A stretch of DNA of 64,000 nucleotides from Struthio camelus (taxonomy: Eukaryota > Chordata > Aves > Struthioniformes > Struthionidae), in assembly GCF_040807025.1 (NCBI RefSeq), contig NC_090943.1, forward strand, positions 136,845,950 to 136,909,949, in the 5' to 3' direction. The translations under genes were made by a program, and so were the position numbers. The notes beneath the pieces are model-generated. The model was not told the origin of the DNA and searched no databases. It saw only the letters and a program-made list of their open reading frames with translations. Below are positions 34,501 through 46,790 of this stretch, piece after piece. The stretch's first letter is position 1. Each line of letters opens with the position of its first letter.

Positions 34501-37500
34501 GCCATTTGTAGATATTCTTATTGGCCTGAAGAGACTGCCCATGCTATTGAATGGTGCGTTTAATTTAGGTTTAATTTAAGACACAATTTTATGATCACTA
34601 ATATTAAATTACCTGAGAGAACAGATCTGAACTAATTTAGGGGCAGGTGTATGATCATTTCAAATCAGCAAGATCACAAAGTCATGAAAACATCTCTGTC
34701 AGCGTTTAAGCTACTCCTGGACAGCTGCAGTAGCAGTGGGAACGCAGTCCTGTTCCTGGCCACAATCTTAACAGCAGTATGAAGCATCCTCGTGCCCCCG
34801 CAGCGCCCCTGTGGCTTTCCTTTTGCTCTAGGATAGCATGGAGCATCAGGCAACGTATGTGGACATTGAGTTACTGAAGTCAGAGGTGGTAGCATTGATG
34901 GAGGCATTAGGTACTGATTACAGTTATCAGCCCCTTCTTTCAGGACAGGTTTTGTGGGAAGGGGGAGCACTTACCTGGAACAGAAGATGGCCATCGAGAA
35001 AAAAGTTGCTGTCATTCTTTGAAACCTTGAACCACCTGACTTTTCCGGGTCTGTTACCAGTCAGCCTGGGCTTAGGAAAGTGACATCTACTTGTGTGAGT
35101 TAATAGGTGACATCTGCCACCAACAAGGTTCTCAGCCTGCACCCTCTGCGGACACACAGGACGTGTTGGAAGGCTCCACTACCCATAATAGCAACAGGAT
35201 AAGGTGATTTCTTTATTCCCTGCCTCCTCACGTGGCACAGTTTCTCACGAGCAAGAAGTCAAGAGGAGTGATAGAGAGCCATCATGCTCATTATAGATAC
35301 TTTACAGCTGTGAACTCAGGCTGGCTGGTCTGGCAAGGCATATGGCACTCACCTCTTTCATAACTCATGCCTGTCTGATGTTCTGCAGCCATGCCAAGCA
35401 CCAACCTGCTGCTGAGCCCATTTGGAGCAAAGGAGTTGTGGAATCACCCTGGTACTGGATGAGTCTGCCTACCTCTTGTTACTTGCATTTAGCAGTAATA
35501 TAGCCATTTCCAGAACCTCTTGCACTGCTACCTGAGTGCTTCAGAATGGTTGTGCAATGGGTCTAAAAGGAAGCTGGGGCCTATTGAACTGCTCTTCCAG
35601 ACTAGATTCCTGTTGTTGTGTTATTTCCTTCATAAAAATTCAGAGAATCAAAAGAGCAGATGCTGGCAGGATAGGAGTGTAGCAAGTAGAACTACAGCAG
35701 TCCGTCCACCAGCTGCAGCTTGTTCATTTCCTGTGAAAACTATGAGGGTCACACTGTCAGGGACAACCTGTCTAATTTTTTTCTGCCTAGTGGTTGACAC
35801 CTGTTTGCTGTAACTTGAAACCATGCATATGCTGGATGTGAGCAGCAAATCAGCTTTTCTCTGACTTTCCTGTTCCCCGTTACCGCTTGCCCCTGAAGCC
35901 CTTTGCATGCTATTCTTGGATTCAGGCCTTACTGACTTTGAAATCCCAGCTGTGCCATCCTATCTGTCCCAACTCTGCGGCTTTTAGCCCCAGGCCTTGA
36001 AATCTTTGAAATTTCAAAGCATAACATCTCTGATGCCATCCAGCACTGACATGAAAACCCACAAAGACGACTCTAAGCTGGAAACAAATAAAAAGTACAG
36101 GAAGTCATTGAAAAACAAATGCAAAAAGAAAATCATGTTTTGAACAAAATTGGGCATGGTGGCTATTTCCAGACATAAATGAACGGTGTGGAAGACACTG
36201 CCACAGCTCTTGTCTAGGGTCAGGTTGTAGCAAGAGTCTCAGTGATGACCATACGGTGTCTTCTGCAGGCAATGCTTGCTCTGCAAGGAATTTTCCTTAG
36301 CAGCTGCTGGGCCTTGGGTAAGTTATCTGTTGTGGAAGTGTTTAGGATGGGATATGAAGGGGTCAGAATGGCCAAGTTTGAGGTAGCAGGAGCTTTTAAG
36401 GGAGCAGGAACTTCTGATGTTCGCTATGGGCACCACTAACCTGCTTTGAGTCTATGCTAAAGCTTGTTAGGTCAACAGCAACTGCGTTTGTCTCCTGGCT
36501 CAACTCTGTGGGTGTCCTAGGATGCTTTATCTAATCCAGGGCAGAGTCTGCTGTTCTTTCTGCCACAGAATTGCTTTAGTAAGAGAACAAAGTAGTCATT
36601 GTTCTTTCCTCAGCTAAACAGGTTGCTAACCTTTCTAAAGGTTATTTGAAGGTTAATACCAACAGCTTCTCCCCTGCCTGGATCTGCTCAACTGCTAGTA
36701 GCTACCATGTGCTTACTCTTTGGATAAGCTGCTTCCAGGCCATGAAGGGCTATGTGTTGGCTTCACTAAGGGACAGAAAATCTGTGTGGGTGCTAGGTTT
36801 GGGGGGAGGGGGAGGTCCCAGGATGAGTGGAAGCACATACACTCCTGAAGGATGTGTGGCCCGACACACTGCCTTTGAGATAGAAAATACAGTGGGCCTG
36901 CAACAGGGTGGAAGACAGTGAAGGTGAAACCTCTTCTTCAGAGACAAGCCTAACTCTGGACAATGTGGCAAGTGGTTCTTCCAAGGAAGGCGATTGCTGA
37001 GGATAAGAAAGCAATGCTGGAACATGCTGGGATCCCAGACCTGGAAGACTTTCACGGTGTGCAGTGTGACCATGGCAGACAGGGGGACACTCAGGGTAGT
37101 AATGGGGAGGTTCCTTATGGTGCAAGCCTGGGACAACCCAAGGCAGAAGCCTCTGGAACAGGCTTAGAGGAATGCAAGAGTTAGGAGCAGCATTCTAGAT
37201 CACTTACTAGATAGCTTGTTAGCAAAGCCCTTGAGAGCAGAATGAATGCCTAAAAAAGATATCCCAGAAAAAGAAGACTAGCACTCTTGGAGCATTTGGA
37301 AATAGAGCTTTTGGCTACCAAGAGTGTATCCATTCTCCTTAGCTTCTTTTTCATGGTGGGCAGGTCATTGTGCTCAAACTCTTCGTCTATCTTAAAGGGA
37401 GTGACCTGACTTATGATGAAGAGAAGCCCTCAAATCTCTGCCATGGAGAGATGGGCAGGCAACACCTGGCCTTTCCTTTCTATTGGTGTCCCTCATCATC

Positions 37501-38247
37501 TCGCAGAACTGTTCAGAGACTTGTCTTTCACCCTTAACTTCTGCAAGTCCCTTTGATGTCCCCACTGAAGCATCTGCGGGAAATAATGAACTGTTCCTTT
37601 AAATACATTGGCCACAAAGTTCTGCAGCATAGTGCAGTGTAAGTGGTGGAACTGGGATGGACAGCTTTGGAGGAACACCAGCTATATTTATGGCTTGCAG
37701 TGGGCTTATTTTAGCTAGCTTGGAGCCTGGCTCTAGGTCAGCAACAGTGCTTATGGCCAGACTAGCTGTACGAATGTTGAGGCAAATGCAAGGCTTGAGG
37801 AAAAGATCTGATGAAGAGATCTGATGCAAGACAGCAATCTAGGAGAAGATCTGTCACAAAGAACCCTGACTACAGTGTGTGCAGACACATTAGAGATGGC
37901 CAGTGTTTCTAAGATCATAAGCTTCCTGGTGACATCCAGGGATCATTATCTTTAAATAGAATGAGCAGAGTGGAGGCAAGAGGGTAATGGAAGACTCCTG
38001 GGATATGGCGAGCTGCGGGACACGCACTGAAGTTGTGCTACAGCAAAACTACTTAAAATATGTTAATACAAAGTTAAGCCATCAAAACTTTTTACCATAT
38101 GTGCCAGGGCAGTTCTCTGCATGAAATGGCCACTGCAATTTTGATCCAGTACTATTTCAAAAAAAGATTTACTGTTGTATTGAACGACAGCCTTAGAGGG
38201 GTAGGGATGGACAATATAAACACGTCTCAAATGCCAACAATTTAAGA

Positions 38248-38266
38248 CCCCCCCCCGGGGGGGGGG
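38248..38266. repeat. C9 followed directly by G10
   Basis: Nine C abut ten G with no spacer, forming a perfect GC-only inverted repeat in AT-rich intergenic DNA. Confidence 0.97.
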
Positions 38267-40544
38267 ATAGAATTAGGCTAACACTGTAGATAACATGCAC
38301 ATTAAGAACCGTCTGATTAACTAAGTTAATTTTCATCTGTATGAAGTCAAATGGCAAGTATCTGGGCATTTTTTTCTGTGGTCCATACGCTAATGTAAAA
38401 TTGTATTAAATTTAGCTTTCCATGGACAATTCAAACAGTTTACACTGCTAACACAAGATTATTAGTGCAACTCACGATTAGGTTCCACATGTGCACACAT
38501 GGCTGTCACCAACCCAGCCCTCTTATTCAAAAAAAGTGAGCTAATCCTCAGAAGTAAACCAAATGTGCTCACTGAAACAGAAATGCCCTCTGTAGTCCCC
38601 ATAACACAAGAAATGCTTACACTAGGCATGCAAATCACACAGCTAATTTGCTATTTGTGGGAATGCATTGCCATTTGCAGCTGTGAGGGTCCTGGGGAAA
38701 TGTGCAAGCTCGGTGATAAACTGAAGGAATCCATCTTTAACGTTCATACTCAAAGTGTGTACTACCCATTAGATTCTAATCTAATTCCTATCTACTATCT
38801 AAGCTACTGTACAGAGAGTTTTTCCTATTTTACAGCTTCTGCTAAATAAAGCTGGTGAAAGTAGACAAAATAAATATTGTTTGGGGCCAGAACCTCTGTT
38901 GAATGCAAGTTAAAGAAATCTTAAGGACACTACTTCTTTTCCAACTCTTTCATTTCCCAGGAAATAGGGACCTAAAGGGAGAGTGCGGTATCAGAACCAG
39001 CTAGAAGTAGTGTGCCTGCTAAGGGATTCCCAGCTTCTTGGCTATCCTCACCAAAAGAGCTAAATTAGATTCTATCTCTTTGAGGCTCAAATGGGACAGA
39101 ACCGGCCAGAGGGTTTGAGTCTGCATGTTCTCCTACTTCTCTGTCTGACTTCTGATCGCCTCTTCAATATGGGATTTAGACTTGGTATGCTATGGAATGA
39201 TATGCTAGCTACAAATATGTAACCTGCCTCTGTAATTTTTCTAACGCTTTTTATTAATAACATCATTATTTCAGTATAAATCACAGTTCTAGGTAAGAGC
39301 TGACATTTATTCAGCTGATTAAGTAGACTGATTAGTTATAAAAAATAAAATGATAAAAATGAAAAAACCAACACCCACAGCAGAGGTGGCTACATGCTTC
39401 AAAATTTGCAGATATATCTGAAAATATAAAATATGTACTTGGCAGAGTAATATAGTATATGAGAAAAAAACCATCAGACAATCTCTAAAACTGTATAATG
39501 GATTAGATTTATGGGTAATTCCACATTTTCTCTAAAAAGGCAAATTATTTTTTTAGGATGATGTGCACACATTTTAAACCGTGCTAGCTGTTGTCCCATT
39601 GCTCAGTGACATTACTCAAAATGTCGCTCTGCTTTGCCATCACCTTTGCATGAATCCAGAGCATTGTCAAAGACTGACATTACCAAGCCCCCAAAGTAGC
39701 TGCGTGCCTTGATGTGTCAAGTTGGTATCTGCCAAGTATGTTGATGAGGTCATTGAGCAACAGCCAGTTGATCTGTCAAGCTCATGATCGGAGGAACAGT
39801 TCACAGCACTCCCAAAGCAACAGAAGAAATTTCTTTCTACTAGTAACAGCTACAGCCCTGACAACCATTTCAAGCAAGAACTGTCAAATGACACTTATGC
39901 TGGTAATCTGGAGAGTGGCTTCTGGAAGATCAGAATGCTTCAAAACAAATGGGCAAGTGATTGCACAGCAAGCTCAAGGCCAAGCCTGCTGCAATAAAGA
40001 ACATCAAGAAGGCAGAGCCTAGGCGTCGCTTTCTGCCATCCCCACATTCATGTCTCAGAGCTGTCTAACTTAAGACATCTCATTTGTGAGAGAATAAGGA
40101 TAATGCAAAAACCAGTATCACTCATTTATATGGTGACCATCTTATGTGAATAATCTCCTATTTCATCCTCTCCGTAATTTACTCATATTACTACAAAGTT
40201 AGTTAGTTTTTTCAATTAGCTGTTTTTTAAACAAATTCAGGTCAACTCTAACCCTTAGAATGAATCAACGGGGCCACAGCTCTCTCAGATGAAAACTTTT
40301 GGGGCCAAATTCTTGAGATGCCAAGTAACAGAGCTACTACAGGGCATTGGTGGATCTATGTGGCCACTTTCCTCCTGCTATTTTTTTCCCTTCCCACTTT
40401 CCATTTTCTTTTGCATATACTATCCTGATTGCTCTGGAGCCTTGCTTTTGGCAGGTTTTCTTCCACATTTAATTTCCTCTCCTGCTTTTTCTCCTCTCCT
40501 GTTTTAACCCTTTCTGACCATTGATCAATTTGCAAATTGCACTT

Positions 40545-40985
40545 AGTTCAGCAGAGGGCCACAACAATGATTAGGGGACTGGACTGCATGATATATGAGG
40601 AGAAGCTGAGATCTGTTCTCATCAGGGAGAAGAAATGTCTTAGAGGAGGTCTAACTAGAATCTTTCACTATTTAAAGATGTATTTTAGTGAAGAAGGTGT
40701 CAGATTCTTAGAGGTGCAAAGTGAAAGAACAAGAGGCAATGACCAAGGTTACAGCAAGAAAAATTCCAACTTGATATAGGGAGAAATATTTTCACCGTGA
40801 GAGTAGCTAAACACTTGGAATAGGTGCCTAGAGAACCTGTGGGATCTCTGTCCTTGGAGATACTCAAAAATTCTAGACACGGACCTGGATAACTGAATCT
40901 AACTTTGAGGTTAGCTGTGATTTGAGTGGGAAGTTGGACTAGATGGCCTCCAACCTATATTATTCTGTGAGTATTATTCTGTGAG
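40545..40985 (+). mobile_element. CR1 LINE, 5'-truncated 3' end
   Basis: A 440-bp fragment matching the tail of the avian CR1 retrotransposon. Landmarks in order: AGGGCCACAACAATGATTAG, GAGGAGAAGCTGAGA, AGAGGCAATGACCAAGG, CTTGGAGATACTCAAAA, TTGGACTAGATGGCCTCCAAC, ending in two ATTCTGTGA-type units. The terminal repeats in place of poly(A) are the CR1 hallmark. It encodes the end of the reverse-transcriptase ORF with stops and small indels, so it is dead. It lies between TGS1 and LYN. The family assignment to CR1 is firm; the subfamily is not. Confidence 0.93.
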
Positions 40986-42111
40986 CCTTCCACGCTCTTT
41001 GGTCTGCTAATTCTCATGTCAGTCTTCTCAAGATCCTCTTCTCAAACAAGCTTCTTTTACCCCGTTCCCACTCAAGCTTCCTTCCCTGTCTGGTCAGCCA
41101 TCAGTAGCACTGGCCCCAAATAAGATGACACTTTCGATTTATGCACACTATCCACTCTTTGCAATTTCTCATCACACTCTCCTAGTACCCAATTTTCTTT
41201 GAACTGGAAGAATTTACTTTAACCCTCAGCTGTTCTGCAGGTAGTGGTTGGAAGAAATCTATGGAACAGTAACAAAACTGCAAAGAGAGTCACAACCAAC
41301 TTATTCCATATGAGGCTGAGCCCGCCCATCCAGATCACATCCAGATGCTTCATCCAGTGTTTGCATAGGCCATTTCCTGTCTCACACCTTGTGTGACTAC
41401 TTCACTACTTGATATTTGAAAGCTACATTTAAAAATATGGCTCCTAATATTCAATTTAGTATCATGACAAGAACAACAAAATTCTGTTTAAAAAACCATT
41501 AAAAATGTAACAAAGATGTTAAGACATTTATTCTCATCCAAATGTGTCATTAAGGTGAAGTGTAAGAAAAGAGGACTCTGTTAATTGCATAAGTTTAACC
41601 TTGTCTGGCAGAGCAAAATTTCTGTGCTCCATTTAAAGGCTGAAGGATATTTAAAAACCAAAGTAGCAAGTATCTGACAACTGCATGGCTGCCATAGTCA
41701 GTATTACATTGTTTCTGGAAAGGCAAGTTATAAACAGCAGTTTTGGCAAGAGTCTGGTTTTGACTAGCAAGGATAGTAGCTTGCTGTTATAGCATGCAAA
41801 GCAAAGTTGAGGCTATTTGCTAATGTAAGCACACGGTGAAACCTAACAATCTGGTGCTTCCTGAAAAGTTAGCTCAGAATAGGCATTATTTAGAATAACA
41901 AAAATATTAAATTATTGCACTTAGAAACGGTGGTGGACAAATAGATCCCTCCGTCATGGCAAATAAAATCTCCAGGAACTAAGTAAGTAGCCCGTTTATC
42001 TTTGACCCTGTGGCTTCTACCTCATCTAAGCAGTGGAGAATACAAATGAAGATAAACAGGAACCAGCATGGGCTACTTGTTTAAAAAGAGAAACACTGAA
42101 AAGCTCTGTGA

Positions 42112-42131
42112 AGGAGTCCCATGGGACTCCT
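42112..42131. repeat. Perfect 20-bp palindrome
   Basis: The left half AGGAGTCCCA is followed by its exact reverse complement, centred on an NcoI-like CCATGG. It lies at the left end of a locally GC-richer intergenic stretch (about 42.1-42.9 kb). Confidence 0.97.
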
Positions 42132-44480
42132 ACTACTCAAAGAAACAGTCAAGTTGCATGAGATGGCCAGAGAAAAGAATGACTCAGCGATGTTGAGAAC
42201 TTTTCCACTGAGTGGCCTCTTCATGGCCTGCTCTATGACCGCTTGGCATCTGCTGAGAGGGAGCAGGCAAGGAGGTCCCAAGGAGATCCCAAGACTTTGT
42301 GGAGCCTTAGAGGGGGAGTGTATGAATGTGACAACATGTTGGGGGGGCAATCACGGCTGGAGCCCTAGGGGAAGCTTCAGCCATGTTTGCAGGAGCACCT
42401 TCCTCGATCTCACACTCAGGCAGGGGACTACGTCTGCCGCACTGTACTGCGGCAAGGTATGAAGTCAAAGAAAAGCATAGGCAGATGTTTGCTAGGAACG
42501 AAGACATCTGTAGGACAGACTGATGATTATCATTCAGCTGGCTGTGCTGGTGAATGGAAGACTCTGCAGAGAAGGCCGTTGGTACAGGAAGGGTGTTAAA
42601 CCCAGCCCCAACTCCAAGGCAGTCAGGAAGCACCTGCACAAGATGGCCACAATGTTCACCTACTTCTGCTAGCAGCAGGCAAGAGGTTTCTGAGGTTGAA
42701 CGCAACAGCCAGGATCAAAATGCTGTGTGGAGGAGAGGTGCAAGCACCTGTCACAGCCTCCTGGCTTGGAGGCTGCAATGTCTGCTGGGAGGTGACTTCC
42801 TATCACCTCCCTGGACAGGGCACTTCCAAGCTTCTTCACTGATACTGTCTGACCGTAGGATATTGGGACCAAGCCTAGCCATGAAAGGACAATTTGGTCT
42901 TCTTTTCATTTTGCTGCTTCGGCTGTGAACAGTTCAAGGGTGCTGTATTCAAGGAAGGGGACAGTGACAACATCCATACAAACCATCTACCAGTTCTCTG
43001 ATGGTGTTGCATTCTGGATAAGACCAGAATAGGCTAGATATAGACAACTGACTTAGAATTATACATACTTTCATGTAAAACTAGTATGCAGCTTCTGAAT
43101 ATACTTGCGTGCGCACTTCTGCGTATGCTTTGTGAGTATTATGCTTCTTGGCATCATCCAGTGTGTGGGTTCCACTGAAACATGCATTATAAAAATAAAT
43201 ACAACATTAACTGTAAAAACTAACAGAAGGATAATACAAACTCTGTTTCCCTTCTCAACTCCACTATTTGTTTTCTGTTTCAATGTCTAAAACCTTTAAA
43301 AATAATTAATGAGAAAAGACTTATTTTTGTGAATCAGCTCAACCGTGTCAGTCATCAAAGATAAAGGGAAGTACAACTCTAAACCAGTTTATTAGGTATG
43401 TTCTGCTGTACAAAGAGAAGTAAAGGATTACAGTGATTACATCATCCTAAGTGATGAGAATATAACAGAAAATTGATATGACAGTCACCACCACCAAGCA
43501 CTGAAAGCACGTTAGTAAGTAAGCTAAAGAGAGAATTCGGCCATTACAGACATAAAAAGTACCATCGGGAACAAAGCAACATTTTCTTTTCTTTTCTAAC
43601 TAAATCAAAGGTTTTCAGGAAACAATTGTGGGAGAAAAATTAGGAATGAAAGATAGGTTTCAAGTAGGATTTGGAGAAAAGCAGAGAAAACAAAGTTATT
43701 CAGGAAGGCTAACCCAATTAAAAGGGAAAGAAAGGAAAGGTTCTACACTAATGGTGAGAATACTCAGAACAGAGGCTGAAACTAGATGAAAGAAAAAGAG
43801 CAGAAAGATGTTTGGGGATAGAGCTCAAGAGCTGATGAAAGCCATGAAGAAATTTATAGTAACCTTTATAGAAACTTATAGTACCCTATAGTAACCTTTT
43901 GTCCAAGGCTAGGAAGCAGTGTTTCAGTAGTAGTTCCGGGTGGTGCCTGGAATTAGTAAGTAAAAGCTTTTTTCACCCATAGTGGTGTTATTTACTGTAA
44001 TAAGGTGTTGAGGTTTGGAGTGAGAGCTTTTTTTGGATAAATAAATATACATACATGTAAATACAGTCCCTGCCCCAGAGAATTCCCAGAGATGGAAAAC
44101 AGATAGGGAGTGGAAGATGTTTTGTTGACAGAAGCATTGGTGAGATAGATGGCACTGGGGGAGGACAGGAGAAGCAGTGGCTGAAAACTGGGAAAAAAGG
44201 GTTTACCAAGGTAAAGAACAAGATGCTTGCTCCTAATGTGCCTGTGACCAGAACAGGAAAAGACTCAAAGAAGGAAAGACTGGAAGAAGTGTATATGAAA
44301 ACTATGTGAAAGAACTAAAGAAAAATTTTCATCCTGGAGAAAATGTCGATGTACATAGAAAATTAAAACAAGGATCCTTATCTTCATTATTCTGCCTATT
44401 AAGGTTTCATATGTGTATGTGAGAGAGGAAGAACAGTGCCAGAATTAAACAGATATAATAGTATCACTATTTAAACACTG

Positions 44481-44509
44481 ACTTCATGGTCACTGTCAGA
44501 CCATGAAGT
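44481..44509. repeat. Inverted repeat, 11-bp stem and 7-base loop
   Basis: ACTTCATGGTC, loop ACTGTCA, then GACCATGAAGT. The stem is perfect. It lies in the intergenic region. Confidence 0.95.
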
Positions 44510-46619
44510 TATGAGACTTATTTATTGACAGATTTTATTACTTATCATTAGCAGTGGGGCTCACTGAAACCAAACCACAACTGGAGACCTACTTGCTATG
44601 TCCTGTGTAAATACAGAGCAGCATTTCCCAATAGTAAGTAAAAAGAGTACATAACAAATGGCAATGAAAAATTAAACAGGGAGGGCAGATGAGCAGGATG
44701 CTACGTTTTGTTATGTAGCTTCTAGACTTCTTGGTGGTTCTTGTTGTCAATCAAGGTAAATAAAACCCTCTATCTCTTAGTGACACACGACCACTCTAAT
44801 TTGATCAGACCTGCTTATAAATGTTGCAGAAAGATAAGCCTTGAGAAGGGATTTCAAGGAGGAAGGTGAATTTAAGGAGGTTGCAATTATTTCCAGTGCA
44901 AAGTCATGCCTCCAAAATTTACTACTAAAAGTCAGACTTTTCCCACTTACTTGGTCCATAGTTATAAAGGTGACAGTTTTATTTTTGTTGATTATGTATG
45001 TGTACAAACAAACATGTACACACATAAATACTCTGTCTCTCAGGCTTACTTTAAGATTTCTAATTAAACGCTTATCTACCTGATGTCAGATATTTTTTTC
45101 CGAAACCTTCAGGTAAGAACAGAAGGACTTTTTATAGATCTGAAGTTCAAAGCCCTGTTTGTACTTACAGATAACTTAGAATGAGGAAAGCACTTTTTTG
45201 CCAAAGTGCTTCAGCGCTTCCTTTTTTTTCTGTTGTGTTTAAATATATCTACTGTCTGACAGAATTACTGTGTTCTGAATTATATTTTTCTTTTATTAGG
45301 GGCAGGATTTGTTTGAATTCAGTTATGTCGTTTTTACTGGTGTTCTAATCAGCTGTATCCCCTTATCAGTATCAAAAAGGAAAGCCAGAATCTCTTAGAA
45401 ATTCTTCCACTCTCATGGAGAGAGCTAAAAAAAAAAAAGGTTGAGGGGAGATGAGCTAGTCTCTAAACTGTGAGTGAAAGAAAGGACTGTTGGCACACAA
45501 CCCTGCTTCAGCCCTCTCGTCTCTTACAGGTCTTTTCCAGAAAGTTACACTCTCAGCTACACTCTCCCTCTGATGCTAGTCATTCTTCAAGAGGCAAAAG
45601 GCAAACTTCTTCAAGAGACAAAAGGCTCCAAAAAATTACATCCGCGTCTCTAACCTGCGTCAGGATGCTTTGCCTTTGAATTCCCTAGTGCTGGCCAGGA
45701 GGAGACCGCAAGCCACCTCTTTGATGTAAATAGAACATCTCTGTAAGTAGGTGGGCAGTTACCCAAAAGGTTGACTGACTTCCCTCTCAGCAAGTGCAAG
45801 AGGATCCACGCATAGAGGAGAGTATAACTACATAGGCAAGAATACATGGCCACCTTTTTCCCTACTATACTATTTATGTTGTAGGGAAAAAAAAAGTAGG
45901 AGTTAAAGAAACTGCACAACGGTTACAGGATGTCCTGTTTTATTTATCTAGCTATGCAGGCGAATTACTCACCCAAGATATTTGATGCTCGGAAACTTTT
46001 GTGTTTTGCTTGCTTTCTCACATTTCTTCCTGAAAATATCAAGTGTTCAAACTTTAAAACATGGTTACTGGCAAACGTCTTAAAGCTATATGAATACAAG
46101 GAAAGAGTAAGGGAACTGAGTCTATCTTTAAGAGCTTGCCATCATCCGGAAAAGTATCACATGACAAATATGTGTCTGTCTGTCTTTTAACCATCCAGAT
46201 GACTGGAAAAAATCCTGGCCAGAGCATGTTCTTTGACTTGGATTATCTGCTGAATTTATTATCCTGATCTTTGTTTTTTGTTTTTTGGTTTTTCAATAAA
46301 AGAATGTCCGTAAGTGGTTGGTCATGCCAGCAGTAAATCACATCAGCGTTCATAACTTTAAACTGTTCCCCGATTTGCATCCTATGGAAACCAATGCAAG
46401 CTTGTTCACCTATTGGTAGCCAGGCTGTAGATTGCTAGCTACTGCCTTGTGCACAGATCTAGGGACGTTTGGATTCTGCTTCTTCCCCTTGTCACATCCT
46501 GAACCAACCTGGGTGAGGGGGAAACCTGAATTCCAGTCTCTGCTCCACAGACCATCTAATGTAAGCAGAGATCCGTTAGAAAGCCTGGTTGTGCACGGCC
46601 TTGTACGTACCTGTGCTAA

Positions 46620-46790
46620 GAAACAATCTCTGTTCAAAAGAGTTTACAGTCCAAACCAGACCAGAAAAGGAAATATGATTATCCCTATTTCATATAGAAA
46701 AAACTGAGGCACTGTTAAAGTGACTTTCCCAAAGTCATGCAGGAAGTCTGGGAGAATGGAGCCCAGATCTGCTTAGTCCCAGCTTGACCA
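46620..46790 (-). mobile_element. Ancient MIR/CORE-type SINE relic
   Basis: On the minus strand the order is GATCTGGGCTCC, GACTTCCTGCATGACTTTGG, AAAGTCACTTTAACAGTGCC, TCAGTTTTTTCTATATGAAA, TAGGGATAATCAT. This follows the central and 3' part of MIR-type SINEs (a GACCTTGGGCAAGTCACTTAAC, CTCAGTTTCC, GGGGATAATA pattern), recalled from the known consensus. The 5' tRNA-like head is mostly missing or decayed. Such elements predate the bird-mammal split. Confidence 0.72.

Larger units (their letters stand above)
30170..40544. other. Intergenic, LYN promoter to CR1
   Basis: No exon recognised on either strand. It holds two small tandem duplications near 31.2 and 31.55 kb, a (GTTT)n stretch near 30,255 and the C9G10 block. 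The part from about 34.8 to 37.9 kb is somewhat richer in GC and in overlapping short open frames, without recognisable proteins. Confidence 0.6.

Noticed and set aside
40545..40985. A working reverse transcriptase in the CR1 copy
   Set aside because: Only the last part of the ORF is present and it is interrupted, so it is a dead 5'-truncated copy.
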